DNA of 64,000 bases from Thelephora terrestris (taxonomy: Eukaryota > Basidiomycota > Agaricomycetes > Thelephorales > Thelephoraceae), in the NCBI GenBank assembly GCA_015956445.1, contig WIUZ02000009.1, forward strand, positions 558,001-622,000, in the 5' to 3' direction. Positions 32,625-46,300 of this stretch are shown one piece after another (position 1 is the first letter of the stretch; every line of letters begins with the position of its first letter). The position numbers were made by a program, and so were the translations under genes. The notes under the pieces were generated by a model that saw only the letters and a program-made list of their open reading frames with translations, searched no databases and was not told the origin of the DNA.

Positions 32625-35600
32625 ATGTCCGAAGACCCAACGAACGATGAAGAAGAGCGCCCAGCAAAGAGGTTCAAGGTCTGCTAGCCAAAAATGTTGT
32701 GATACGGTTGATAGAACCCGTATTTCTCAGCATCTCTCGTACAAGCAAAGCCTGAAAGATGTCCATCTGCCCTCCGCTTTGGAGCAGTCACGTTTTGACG
32801 AAGATATTGCAGTAAGGATCATTTGGGATCCCAAGCCTCGTGCAATCTGACGGAGAATACAGGATAATGATTCGCATTTCCACCAAGCAATTGACCACTG
32901 GCGGCAACTGAACCTTGCTCCGAGCTTTATTAAATTTGCGAACAAGGCCGACGGTCTCTCTGCATCTATGCCGTTATTGCTTCATCACCACAGTCAGATT
33001 GTGGAGCTATGGATTGCTGCGCTGGATGCTGGGGACAGCGAGGCTTTGAAGCCCTTACTCGAGTAAGCCTCACCATCCCAACCCTAACTCTTCTACCCTG
33101 AACCATACCCAGCCTCCTCCAGAAGTTAGCGCACGACCTCCGAACAACGTTGACACCCAACTTTGAGAACCTGGTGTCGAAGCTTGTTCCCTTGCTACGT
33201 CGGGCGATACCCTCAGAGGCTCTCACCAGTCTTCTTGCGACCTTCTCCGCCCTCTTCAAGTATATCATGATCCCATCCGACGATTTCAATGTTATTCAAG
33301 AGGTCTGGGCATCGTTCCGGGAAGCCTTATTAAAGTCCAGTCCAGAAGTCCGCCAGGCAACTGCTGAGGTCTGGGGAGTACTCGTTCGGAAATTGAAGTT
33401 GCCGACTCGGAGCGAGCTTGTGACTTTGCTGGTTTCTGACTTGAACGGAGTTGAGGACTTTGTACCCTGGGTGATAGTGGATGCGTGCAAGGTGTGTTTT
33501 ACTTAGCTGTGGACCTACCGGAGATGCTCAACCCTTCGGCTAGTCTGTTGCCCAGAGTATACACACTGCTGCACCCTCCATCATTTCACAGATGTTGCGT
33601 TGTTATATCGATACACGAGCGCCCACAGACGAGCTTTACCATGTTATCCGCCGCGTCTTGACAGCGTTGATTCACAATGTTGGTACTGCAGAACAATTTA
33701 CGCCCGCCGCGACTGTGATTTTGGATATGTACAAAACTTCCGACCCCGAAAAGGTCACCAAGCTCCTCCCTGTTTTTGTTACGATTTGCTCTGTCCGGCA
33801 CGGATCCCGCCTCAGCAGTATGTCATACAACTTGGTTCACATCTCCGTCAACTCACTCATTTCACATTGGTAGCGTCACAACTCAAAGAGGTGGCTGGTA
33901 CTCTGAGCAGTATCTCGTTGACCGAGGAGAACCGCTCGCCGCTTCTCCAACTGTCCGTTTCACTGCTCATTGCAGGCGACAGTTCACTTTGGGCAACTGT
34001 TGGCAGAGAGATAATCGCCAGAAGCTGGGAAACGGACATCCCCTTTGCTATTGAGCTCTCGGCTTCCTTGTGTGAACTTGGTTGGGGTGGATGGAAATCG
34101 TTCGGCTTGCCGCCTATCCTGAAACATACACATCGTGCCCTCGAAATCACCCCCACCAGGATGTTGCGGCTGCTTGCTTGGGTGGTTGAAGAAAAAAAGT
34201 TGGCTACCGTAGATGCCGTTTGGAAGCAAAGGGTCGAAGGGTGGGTCGAGAAGAGGCTTCTAGCGGCCAATTGGCATGGTTCGGAAGATGATGTGAGTGA
34301 CAATTGCTGGGAGGGCCTTCACAGAATCGAATAACTCTTTCCAATCAGGTCAGCCACCTACGTGACATCCTAACTCTTTCACCGCTGCTTCCCAACGTGA
34401 ATAAGATGCTCGACGGAATTCTCCAGCAAGTTGTGAACACAGCTGAATCGTTGGAAGACTTTCAAAGAACCCCGTACAACGCGTCATTTGCGCTGGGAAT
34501 GTGTTTGAAATCGTTCTCTAACCAAGCGAAGTCACCGAAGCTGAACACTCCCCCCTTTGACTTGGCCGATATGTGTCAACGATGGGGCTGGTCCGAGACA
34601 GTTACGGGTTCTTTGGTATCCTTGACCACTTCAAGGTTCGTTGCAACTCTGGCAAAAATTTCGGTCCCAAGAATGACGCCATTCTAGTCCTGGATACCTG
34701 AGGCCGGCGCCGTTGGAGAGTGTCTATGCAAGCCTGAAGCAGTCTTTGCTGTCGCACTCTCAGTCATTACGGCTAAGCGTTCTGCGTATCCTTTCTTCCT
34801 CCCTTGTAACAAAATCACCTGAAGAGAGAGAGGTGATTAAGAGGTGTTTGCAATGCGAGAACACCTCCATTGATGTTCAAGGCTCTCGGGAACGTGTGCT
34901 TTGGATTGGGAGGATACCTCAGATTGTTCCAGATGGCCGTTCTGTTGCCTCCGACATTGCCGTCAACTGGTTGGTTTGTAAGCAGCATTAGTTTCAATCT
35001 AGAGCCTGCACAAATCTCACGGCATCTCGTAGCCCAGCTAAAAGTAAACCTACGACCACTGTGGGCCCCGACCATGAAAGCCCTGTCAGAACTCTCGAAA
35101 CGATGTGATCCCGTTGTCTGGTCTGCTATCCTTGAAGATTTGCGTCGGCTATCCGAGGGTCAAAGTCTCGAGTTATCTCCTGAGTGGGCGAAAGAACTCC
35201 CCGATGAAGTTGAAGACGTTATCCAAGAGGAGGAGCGTACATGGCAAGATCCTTCAGCTCACAAGATGCGCGTTACAGTTGCCAGCTGGACAAGTGACCG
35301 AGTTCCAAGGCGGAAAATTGCCAAGGTACGCTCGTCGTCACAAGCTCCAGTCGCGTATATTGAGACTGTCGACAGGTACAAATCTCCAATGACAGGTTTG
35401 ATCCAACGTCTTACCACACGCAACTCCTTGGGACATTGGGCGAGTCTTCATCTCTCGCGGAAAAGCACAACCGCGATCTCATCCCATTGTTCCTATCAAC
35501 CATTCCCGACCATGACTCCCCTGCAAAGAACGATCGACGCAAGTTGACATTATGGCTGACTTTGTTCTCCAAATTTCCCAACCCAAAGGCACTGTATGCG

Positions 35601-38600
35601 ACAGGGGATCTCCGGTCACTTTACACCACGCTATTGTCACATCCAGACAGAACCCTCCAACGACTGGCGCTGAAGTGCATTTTGACTTATCGTTCCCCAC
35701 ATCTCACACCCCATCAAGATATCCTCACGGGGTTATTAGACGACACGCGGTGGAGAGACGAACTCACGAAGCTCAATCTGGACGAAATCGATGACAAGGA
35801 CCGACCGGAATTTGTTGAGACCTTTATCCGACTGCTGTACGGGTTGATGCTGGAGAAGCGAGGAAACTCGAAGACAGGGGAGCGGCGGGGAGCAGTGATT
35901 CATTCATTTGCGGGATGTCGTGATGAAGAGCTTGGACTCCTCGTCGAACTGATGCTCGGTTCCCTTCGCAGGGAGAATCCTCTGGATGCAGAGGGGCAGT
36001 ATACGAACGAGCCTGTGCCGGAGCCATTTTTGGAAGCGCAGCAGGTCGGGTACCTGAACTTGCTTGATGTTGTCCTGAAGAACCTGGGTTCCCGCCTCCT
36101 TCCCTTCTGGCCTGCTCTACTTGGCGGGACTTTGGACATACTTGCCCACGCGCAACAGCGAATCGAAACGGAGAAGCACGATGCCGAAGCACTGGAACCT
36201 GAGGAGGAACTGGAGGAAGATTCCAAAGTACCCACAAATACCACGAGGTCCCTCAAGGCCATCAGGCAGCTCTCGCTGAAACGATTTGCCCAATTCTGCA
36301 AATCCCCCGTGGAGTTCGACTTCTCGCCCTTCATCCGTACCGTGTTCCGAACCGCCATTTCCTCTCGTTTGTCTGTCCTTGCACAGGAGAACTCTCAAAG
36401 CCCTTCCGCACTCCTCGAACTCTTTTACGTTTGGACTGCGAAACCAGAGCAGGCGATTTTCTTGACCACCATCGACCACAGAACTCTTCCGAACATATAC
36501 GACTGCATGGTTTCTGCGAACGTCAAGCCCACGGTAATATCCAAAGTTCTCGATATTGTCGAAGCGTTGCTGGCCATATCTTCTTCGGATGAAGAGGTGT
36601 CGAGGCTCGTACTAAAACCGTACATCCCGAAACTTCTCGAAAACTTGGCCACGGCTGTCGAAAGGAGTAAGGACGTAGCTGCCGCGTCCAATGTTCTCGG
36701 ACATCGACAAATCTTTATCCTCTCCGAGTTAGCCCCCCACCTATCGGATGCAAAACAGGCCACGATTTTGCTCGCTTTGTTCTCTCCTCTACTGAAGAAG
36801 CCCCCGAAGGTAGTCCCCGAGACAGTCAAGGCAAACATGATCAACATTATCTCCAACCTCTTTCCCCTTATCACGGACCTCCAAGATCCTACAAGTCCAT
36901 CCTTCCACAAGACTTTTATGCTGCTCTCACAGCTCATGCTAAGTCTTCGGACTCGACCCGCACGCTCGGCTCTGATATCTGCCAACCAAAAATTAGTGGA
37001 AGCGGACTCCTCACTATCGAACCTCTCGGGTTTGATAGATGACCTGAACGCCTACTCGACGAGGAGGGTGGATGAGCCCGATTTCGATCGCCGAATTTCT
37101 GCCTTCACGCGGCTCAACGGAGACCTTGGTCGGACTCTCTCCCTTACGCAGTGGATTCCGATACTCTACAACATGCTCCACTTTATTCAAGATGCAGAGG
37201 AGCTCGCTCTGCGAACGAACTCGGCTACGGTTCTTCGTATCTTCATCGACACGGTGTCTAAAACCTCGGACAGTGAATGGGAGGGTATCCTGGTCAAAAA
37301 CGTGTATCCGGGGCTAAAAAACGGTCTGAGGTCGAAGTACGAGTTGGTGCGCGCGGAGATTTTGGCTGTTATTGCCCACGGGGTCACTGTTTGCCGGAAT
37401 ATCCCAGCCTTTCACGAGATGCAGATACTTCTTGCGGATGGTGACGAAGAAGTCAATTTCTTCAATAACGTCCACCACATTCAGATCCACCGTAGGATTC
37501 GAGCACTCCGTAGGTTCGGAGAGTGGTGTGGAGAGGGCCAACTCAGGAGCAGCACTCTGGCGGATGTCTTCTTACCACTCATCGGGAATTACATTGGCGC
37601 AACCGACACCATCGATCACCACTTGGTCACAGAGGCCATCAATACGACCGGATCTATCGCCCACTGCCTCGCATGGGGCGCATACAACAACCTCATTCAT
37701 CAGTACCTTCGTCTGGTGAAACAGAAGGATTCGTCGGAACGTGTCTATGTACGGGCCATCGTCGCGATTTTGGACAATTTCCACTTCAATATGGATGAAC
37801 CCGTGGCTGCTGAGGAGGACGGTGATGAGAATATTAACGTGGAGGAGCTGGATGCTGCGAAGCGAGCGAAAGAGATGACGCGGATTGCGGATTCGGTACA
37901 TTCTCGGCTTCTTCCTGCCTTACTCAATCACCTCGAGCGTCGGGACGAGAACGAGGACACGATCCGGATCCCAATCGCTGTCGGAATCATCAATGTTGCC
38001 AAGCATCTTCCCGACCCCGCTCGCACGACACAGGTTACCAGGCTCTTGACCGTCCTTTCTCAAGCATTCCGAAGCAAATCCCAAGAAACCCGGGATCTCA
38101 CTCGCGATACCCTCTGTCGCATCGCAGCCACCCTCGGCCCAGAATTTCTCCCACACATCATCCGGGAACTCCGGGCCGCGCTCCTCCGTGGACCTCACCT
38201 CCATGTTCTTGCCGTCGTGACACACGCGTTACTTGTCCACCTGACATCCCCGGAGAACTCCGGGCGGTTCAAGAATTTCGACGACTGCGTGGAAGATATT
38301 GCGTATGTTTCAGCTGAGGTCATATTTGGCGAGTCAGGGAAGGATACCCAGTCCGAAGGGTTCAAGACCAAGCTACGTGAAGTCCGTTCATCGTCATCCA
38401 AGGGCCTCGACTCTTTCTCCATCCTCGCGAAACACATTACATCAGGGAAGATCAGCGCCTTGCTCCATCCCATTCGCTCAATCATGCAAGAGACCGAAAC
38501 GCTGAAGACTCTGCAGTTGATCGATGACGTACTGAAGAAGATCGCAGGTGGCATCAATTCGAACGAGCGCATATCACCTGCAGATCTCTTGTCTCTTTGT

Positions 38601-40880
38601 CAATCTTTCATCACTCAGAACGCGAAGTTCTTGCAAGTTGTCCCAGCGATCAAGAAGAACAGATCAAAGAGGGGTAGAGACTCGGCAATTGTACAACTGA
38701 AGCGTACCTCGCACGTCGACTCGAACCATTATGCGAACAACTCTTTCAGGTATGTAGGTACTTTTCCTGGGGTGAGCTACAGACTGGATAGTGTTTAGGT
38801 TCGTCGTGTTTGGGTTGGACTTATTCCATACGGCGCACAAGAGGAATCGTTTCGACTTTCAGGACCCTGACATCATTCGGCGCTTGGAACCTATGGTCAC
38901 CGTCATCGGGAATACCCTGTACTCTCAAAGCGCGCCGGTCCTGATCCTTGGGATGAGGTGTGCGGCTGCTGTTCTACAGTGCCCTCTCAAGTCTGCGGAG
39001 AAGGCATCACTCGTGGTCGTCAACCAAATTATGGAGGTCATCAGAGCCACGGGAAGCACGGAATCCGATGTCGTTCAGACAGGTCTCCGATCCCTCTCAG
39101 CCATCCTCCGCCACCATGACGAAGTTCAAGTGAAGGAAAAGGATCTCTTGTTCCTCCTCGAGTTTGTTGCTCCGGATTTGGAAGAACCTACCCGCCAAGG
39201 GACGGTTTTCGCTCTCCTCCGTGCGATCATCTCCAGGAGATTCGTTGTTCCGGAGATGTACGATCTCATGGACAACGTCTCGGAGGTGATGGTCACCAAC
39301 CAATCCCCCCAAGTACAAGAACACTGCCGGGGTATACTCTTGCAGTTCCTTCTGGAATACCCGCATGGAAAAAACCGGTTGAAGAACCAGATGACATCCT
39401 TGGCAAAAAACCTCTCCTACGTTTATGAGAGCGGGCGGAGTTCGGTGTTGGAGTTGTTGAATGCTCTCGTGAACAAGCTTGAAGTTGGCTTGGTTTACGA
39501 GTACAGTGACCTGCTCTTTGTGGCATTGGTCATGGTTATAGCCAACGACGACTCGACGAGGTGCAGGGAGATGGCGGCGGAACTGATCAAGAGCTTGTAC
39601 CTTCGCTTGGATGAATCCCGTAAAGAGACACTCGTGTCGCATCTCCATACCTGGATCTCCCAAGCTACTCAGCAACCTTTGATCCGCGTTTCGTGTCTGG
39701 TCTACGGTTTCCTCCTCCCCATCGAAGACAGTACCTCATTCTCCGATACGCTGTTGGAAGATGTCAACTCTCTCTTGGAGCGAAGTTCCGAATTTGAGGA
39801 GATGGAGGAGGGAGACGGGGAAGATGAGACGTTGGGAAAGGACACGTGGCAAACCCCCTATCAGGCTTTGACGGTGCTGACCAAACTACTTGCGAAAAAT
39901 CCGGAACTCGCCCAGGACCACTCTCGTATCAGTTGGTCACACGTTGTCCCGCTCTTGTTGTACCCCCATGCCTGGGTTCGCGCCGCGTCCTGTCGTTTGC
40001 TGGGAACTATGCTGGCGACTGTTCCTGCAACGGCGCCTCGGGGGAATGTCCCGTCAGAGGCTTCCGAATCGCCTCGACTTTTCACGAGGGAGTGGATGGA
40101 GCTGGTGACTCAGAAACTGTGTATGCAGTTGAAGAGCGAATATCTTGGAGAGGACCTTAGCCTTCACATCGTCAAGAACCTGTTTTACTTCGGCAGATGC
40201 TTCTCTCACATTCCGTTCCCGAGCACCGATGGCAGTGGCGCCAACGACGAGGGTTCCGATGAAGCACAGCAAGATCCGACGGAGGATAAAGGGGGACATC
40301 CGCTACGGTGGCTATTCTCGAGACTGTCGTTCCAGGCCCGTTCCGCGTATATCGCGCGCCGCAACAAGGCCTTTGTTTCCGTGGGTCCTCACCTCGTCTC
40401 GTCACGTTATGACATAAACTCACGGCCCTGCTCTAGCACGATTGGTCGCGCCAGCCTTCGGCAATTCTGAAGTGGTTTGCAGCGATGACAACGCATTTGA
40501 GCGCTGAGGTCGTCGAGACGTTCCTTGTTCATGTTCTCACACCTGTTTATCGGATCACAGAGGATGACAGCGTTCGTGATCCCCGAATGGGTGAGTATCT
40601 CACCACCCTCCAGATCTGGTCCCCGACTGATGATCGTACAGAGGAGTTGAAGCTTACAGCGATCGAGCTGCAGGACATGGTTCGTTCGAAAGTGGGAGGC
40701 AATAAATTCGCGGAGGTCTATAACTGCATACGGCAAGGAGTTATTGATGTACAGAGGGAGAGGAGGGTCGCTCGAACGCTGCAACATACCACGAACCCGG
40801 AAGCGGCGGCGAAACGGAAGATCCAGAGGAATGTGGCGAAGAAGGGGAGTCGGAAGAGGAAGGACGCCGTGTTTTTGTGA
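32625..40880 (+). CDS. UTP20: U3 snoRNP / SSU processome HEAT protein Utp20
   Basis: Giant nucleolar HEAT-repeat protein of the small-subunit processome, needed for 18S rRNA maturation. Start at 32625 (MSEDPTNDEEERPAKR); the first intron begins within the AGG codon, giving PAKRTRISQHLSYKQ. Succeeding exons carry HFHQAIDHWRQLNL, LLLHHHSQIVELWIAALD, LAHDLRTTLTPNFENL, then the DRIM-type region in the long exon 35436-38754 (DRTLQRLALKCILTYRSPHL, GLLDDTRWRDELTKLNL, FVETFIRLLYGLMLEKRG, LGSRLLPFWPALL). The tail holds VFGLDLFHTAHKRNRFDF, a run of HEAT-like helices, HDWSRQPSAILKWFAAM, and ends in KRKIQRNVAKKGSRKRKD, the basic C-terminus typical of the family. Length is about 2,600 residues, normal for Utp20. 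About a dozen small introns. It looks intact. Confidence 0.93.
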
Positions 40881-41869
40881 GTGAACGTCTCTGTTTGAAG
40901 AGATAAGATCGTGTGCTTATGGAGATCTTTTTTTTGTGAAGGGAGCGCAAGGGCCGTGTAAAACGGATGAGGGAGTTCTAAAAGTGAATGTCCTTATACG
41001 CTCTTTCAATGTAGCCGTAGATGTTGTAGCCTGTGCGATTTTTGTTTCATAAGGATACATGTCGTTCAATGCCCGCTGGGCTATGTTTGTAGTAATACTA
41101 TCGAGCTCCGAGACCTGTGTCATGCACAACCTCTCTACAATCATGTATAGTCCCAGGCTCAGATCGTGAGGAACGACAAAACTCCTCCTTTAGACGTCCT
41201 TGATTGGCACATCGCCGTGCGAACCAAAGACAATTGAGCCTGGATGACAGAGCCGCGGTCTTGTGAATAGGAAACGCTGCTTATCACAGTGGTGGTGGCG
41301 AGCACAAGCTTCACGGAGATAGCCGCCCCGCCGCATGATCCCATGACATCCATCAACGCATCAACTTCTTCCGTCAACGTTAAACTTGGAGCCAAGCTTG
41401 AGCCAAGCCGTCCCAAAGTGCAACGGAAAGTTGAACTCGGGAGGAAGCTTGAACTCTGACGTCGACCATCTCTCATTCGCTCGTGCTCATCTTCTCGAGC
41501 CCCATCGCCCGCCACCTGGACTGGCTCCCACATCCGACTGACGGCCTTTCTTCGGTTGCCACCTCCTAATCCCCGCCTCGATTTGTGGCGCTATTCCGTC
41601 TCTTTTGTCACAAAGGGAAATCCTCGCGCCTAGCATACAACGTCAACTTTCACCTTTGGTACAATAACCGGTCGCTCTAGGTTCATTCTTCAAAAACAGG
41701 TGAGCTAGAACGTCCTTTTCCACAGTCGCGTTCTTCTCATCTCTCTTCCTCGTCGCCGCCGGCTGGTGCGAACTCATCCAGTCTCTACAACACCCTGGTT
41801 TCGGTGGCATAAATCTTTCCCCTCCATCACTACCTCCATTGCTAAAACACGCGTAACCAACAATCTATC
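40881..41869. other. Intergenic, no gene seen
   Basis: 3' flank of UTP20 and promoter of the next small gene. The plus strand near 41690-41830 is CT-rich, as in fungal promoters. A minus-strand frame at 41159-41533 lacks family features. Confidence 0.5.
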
Positions 41870-42440
41870 ATGTCCGCTACCGTGATTGCCCTTGCTACAA
41901 TCCTGGTCATTGTGCTGGTCCTCGCGTCTGTTCTCATCGCCTTGTTGTATGTTCAACTCCGACAAAAGCGCTCGTACAACGGCGCCGTCGAAGCTTCTCC
42001 GCTCACCCCGGGATTTGGAATCTTCAACTTCATCCCGCCCTGGCATCCCGCTGCCCAAATCACTCCGTTTGGGTCGTCGCCACAGGCCCCAGTTTTCAGT
42101 GAGTTGCCATCGTAGGACGGGACTTTTCACGCGCTTACATAACCAACTTGTAGGCTTCGAGCCTGGAACGAACATGCGCATCGCTCACAGGAACTCTCAG
42201 GGAGGATGGGAATTCTTTGACAGTGGACTCTCTGAGAACGACAAGTTACCTCGCCCCCAGTCCGTACGGTCATCGATCTTTACTCGGTCGGCTCGTTCTT
42301 CTCCTTCGAGTCCAGGGTCCATCTCGTCCTCTCAGTGGACCACCGGGCCCGTCACAACTACCCCGAGAGAATCCTTGGCCACAGATTTCCGGACCACCGC
42401 TCCTCCACCGCCGGCATACTGCAAGGATGAAAACCGTTAA
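41870..42440 (+). CDS. Small single-pass membrane protein with PPxY-type tail
   Basis: Two exons (41870-42098 and 42154-42440), 516 nt, 171 residues. A hydrophobic segment at residues 4-27 (VIALATILVIVLVLASVLIALLYV in two halves) is followed at once by LRQKR, so the N-terminus is outside or lumenal and the tail cytosolic. Past the intron come SFEPGTNMRIAHRN and WEFFDSGLSEND, then a Ser/Thr-rich stretch ending APPPPAYCKDENR. PPAY is a PPxY motif, the usual ligand of WW domains such as those of Rsp5/Nedd4 ubiquitin ligases. I infer an arrestin-free membrane adaptor for such a ligase; there is no family name I can give. Confidence 0.75.
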
Positions 42441-43359
42441 GCGCCTATATTCCGATTCGTTTGTGTGCGGGCACTCTTTGTACGCTTCTGTTCCGCTCCT
42501 GCTTTCTTGTTCCATATAGTTCCACCTGTGCATTTTCACTTGATTTGGTCACGCGTTACAATATCCGCCCCTTCCAGGGCGAATCCCATGCAGTTTTTTC
42601 CCCCTCTTTCATTCGTACTTTGTGTGCTTTCTTCACAATCGTTTGTCACGACACTCCTTATGCTCTACTCATAGTGTTTGTATATTCCAGCATAGTTTCG
42701 AACTACCTCTTCCGGTTTCCTCTTTCATGGTGTTAATAGTGTAAGCGATATATCTGATGGTTTACGTGGACAGTCACTCGTACACCGTGGCGATAGACTT
42801 TGAACTATCATTGTGTTCTCATGTCCAAACCGGCCGACGCCGCGATGTCGTGGACATGACCAGAAACTCAAGTAAATCTTTGGGCAGAGCTTTATCTGAC
42901 CACAAAATTACGCCTCATCATGAGCCACATATCGTTCCAGCCCCCGCCCTGATCTAACGACGAGTTCGGCGTACTAGTGTTGTACTTCGGCGATCACCGC
43001 AATCGAGTTGGCCAAGGATTGTAGTGCTCTTCTAGTACGACCGCCCATTCTTCCAAGCTTTCATCTCACAGTTGAGGTACCTTGGATCTTGGAGGTCCTT
43101 GTGAAACGAACCATAATCATGCAGTGGGTACTAGTTAACCCAGCGGGATTGAAAAGCATCAAGAACGTGCAAACTTGTTTGACACAGTAGGTAAGAACGT
43201 TGATGTTTGAATAAGAGAACATGGCTAACCTACAAACCTTACTAAATGGATGTACTCGCGCGACGAATAAGATGCCAACCTAGACGCTCACTCCCAACGT
43301 AGATTGAGCCCCCGTGACCGACACTCGCCCCACCCTGCTTTCTCCTCGCTATCTCGACG
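42441..43359. other. Intergenic, no gene seen
   Basis: T-rich 3' flank then promoter of the fusion gene. Nothing coding recognised. Confidence 0.5.
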
Positions 43360-46300
43360 ATGGAAGCCAAGCTCCAACGACAGAAGGAGCGCGAAAGCGC
43401 CCTCTCCTCTTTGAACAAGGCCATTGGTGCCTTGGATCTCGCGGGGGACGACAAGGGCACGAAACCGGCCAAGGAAGCTTTTGACTCAGCTAGTTTACTT
43501 CTCGCTGCAATCAGAGTGAGTTCCTTTTTAATTCGTCCTGGTCCATTGTTGGCTGATGTGTGCAGGACTCGGTGATTGACAAGGCTGACTGTGTCGAACT
43601 GGGAATCATCTGTGCTGAGGCGTGTCAAGCCCTTGACCGGGGGTTAAGAGGAAGACGGGCGGATCAGCACAGTCCGTCCGTCCTCGATGCTATTTACCGA
43701 TTGAATATGTGGGTTCACTCAGCGACGCATGCGCCGGAAGTTTGACTCACCAACCTATTGGCACCAGGACTATGGCCGAGATTAAGGGGCACGTCGTCAA
43801 GCGAGGTAAACGGAACGCGATTGCTCAACGGTTTCACGCAAAGAACGATAAAGAGGCGGTCGCCTCTTGGAAGTTGAGACTTGTAATGATTCGTGGTATC
43901 TTTGAAGTGTGTTGCTCCGCTTCTGTCTGACGACTGTTGACCTTCGGCCCCTAGGCCGAACTCGCAATCAGTGCCGATGTAGATGACAATCAATGTGGCG
44001 CTTCGGATACCCAGAATCTTCCCGACCCTGTCGACGTCAGCGCCAGTGCTTCAGCCATTCATCGCGACGTGGGGGAGAACTATGGGGACAAATACGCACG
44101 TCCCTCGGTAAGCGCTTGATCTCTATCAGTCACAGAATAAACACTTACCACTACTCAGACATACGCCAGGTCAGCGATATATACTATCCATCACCCACGT
44201 GTCTGACAATATCACCTAGCGCACCCGACGAGTCATTACCTCCACTGGCAAGAATCTCTCCTCGAGCCATTTCAACGGATGTCCGTCACGATGTTGTGAA
44301 AACCCGCACCATGGTTTCCCAGGTTCAGCGTGAAGTTGGGGATACCCATTCCATAGTCACCGAGATACATCAAAACCTCTTGAAAATCCGCGAGAATAAC
44401 GGCCATCAAAGTAGAGCAGCCACTTCAGGAGTCAAATCGAGCAGCACTTATATGGCAATCAACAACTACCATACCATTACCCCACGAAGCAATATCTCCG
44501 CAGTCGTACACGGGCTAATTAGAGTCTTCTACCAAGCACTTGATGGCACCATCCTTCGGGGAGAGTGGTCAAATTGCCGATGGTCCCACTTTCGCCACCA
44601 GCACATCGACGCCGTCCCTTTGACCCCGCTGGCTTGTACCAGTTGGATGCAAGACAAAGAGGTGAGAAAATCTCCCCATTTCTTGTGCGCGGCCTAATTA
44701 ATATAAGGGTAGATCCGCATGTACTACCTCGACCGCCAGTACATTCTTCAAGAGTATTGTTACTCTGAAGGTGTCGGTTGGTACGCCGGAGATGTCGGCA
44801 AGATGAATTGTAGAGCATCTACCGATACCCGGCTGAGTGCTGTTAACTTCTGTGATCCCGAGGGAGGCATCAATGTTCGAGTCTATTATCAGGGTGAGCA
44901 TTACCTGTCCCCAGAGCGTTGCCCATCCATTGAAACAGCTAGAAGAGCCTGGGTCCCAGGCCATTGTAGAATTGCGCAACGACGGTTACTGGACCAAAGG
45001 AAATCGCTTGCTAGATGCGCTTGACGGTACAAGCATCGCTGCAGTGGCAATGAATTGGAACGGAGGAATCACAATACGCGTTTACTACCAAGCCGAAGAT
45101 TTATCCCTTAAGGAATATTGTCATGACAGTGGCCGCGGGCAATACCCAGGTCAGTTCCTCGTTGCAATTAAGTCTCATCTTTGCCAGAGAAATTGAAATA
45201 CTGTCAAAGGCGAATGGAACCATGGGAAGGCACCAAGTAGAAGTCCCATCAATGCTGCGGCCCACGAGATCGATGGAGAGTTATGCATTTGGGTGTGCTG
45301 GCGTAATCACCAAGAAGAGATCGTCATCAACAAGTACCACCGCTTCTGGGGTCCTGTTACCAGGGTTGTGAGAAGCGTCCCGTCTGACTCCCAGTTTGCC
45401 TTAGTGCAGTGGGTGGACGGGAAGTACACCCAACTCAGGCTCTACTACCAGAACGACGCGAATTTGGTGTGCGAACAATGTAGTGACGACGGCGGCGACA
45501 ACTGGTGGTCAGGCTACAAGTGGGGTGCCACCCGAAAAGTCGTCCTCCAATTACCCCATTATGCCCGTTTCTTCAAAGACGAACAAAACCTCCCTCAGCA
45601 TGAACTTTCCTTGCCCTCACCGGAAGGAAAGGATGGCCGTTATCTGTGGGTCTCGAACCAGCATAGTGGTACGCTCTCACAATTTAATATGCCCATTGTG
45701 AAGCTGATGGTGTGGCAACAGGTTTTGGATGGGGAAACATCTTTGGGCCTCTGTAAGTCTCGACTATAGGTGTCATCACAGGTAGCTAAACTCTGGGGCA
45801 GATGCATGATGTCCTTGGTTGCATACCTTTCAAATCGAGCGTGAGTTTTTTCCAAATCTTTTATCTGAATTTTTCCGATGAACACGGACTTGCAGCTTTG
45901 TGTTTGAACCTTATACATGGCATGTGGGCGACGAGCCATATGTAGAGCATAAGCATGAGAAACGGCTTATAGTCTCTCGTGTTCCCCTCACGGCATTGAT
46001 CTCCGGTACACAGCTCCTTTCCTATTCCTCCTAGGTCTTCTCACTGACGCCCTCCTTGGACTCACCACAGGGCCGTTGGCTGGAGGGTCATTTCCCGCTG
46101 GGGATAACCATCCTCGTTCTGTCAACAAAGAATTTTACAAGCAAGTTTCCGAAGGAAGGGATGTTGCTCACTTGAGCATCAAAGAGCTCAACGAAGGGCT
46201 TGAGGGCAGACCCGCCATAGAAATTCTGGAGAAATATGTCCAGGCCCTGAAAGATGCTTCGGAAGATTGTGTAGAGCTTTTTGGCTCTAGGGAACACCCG

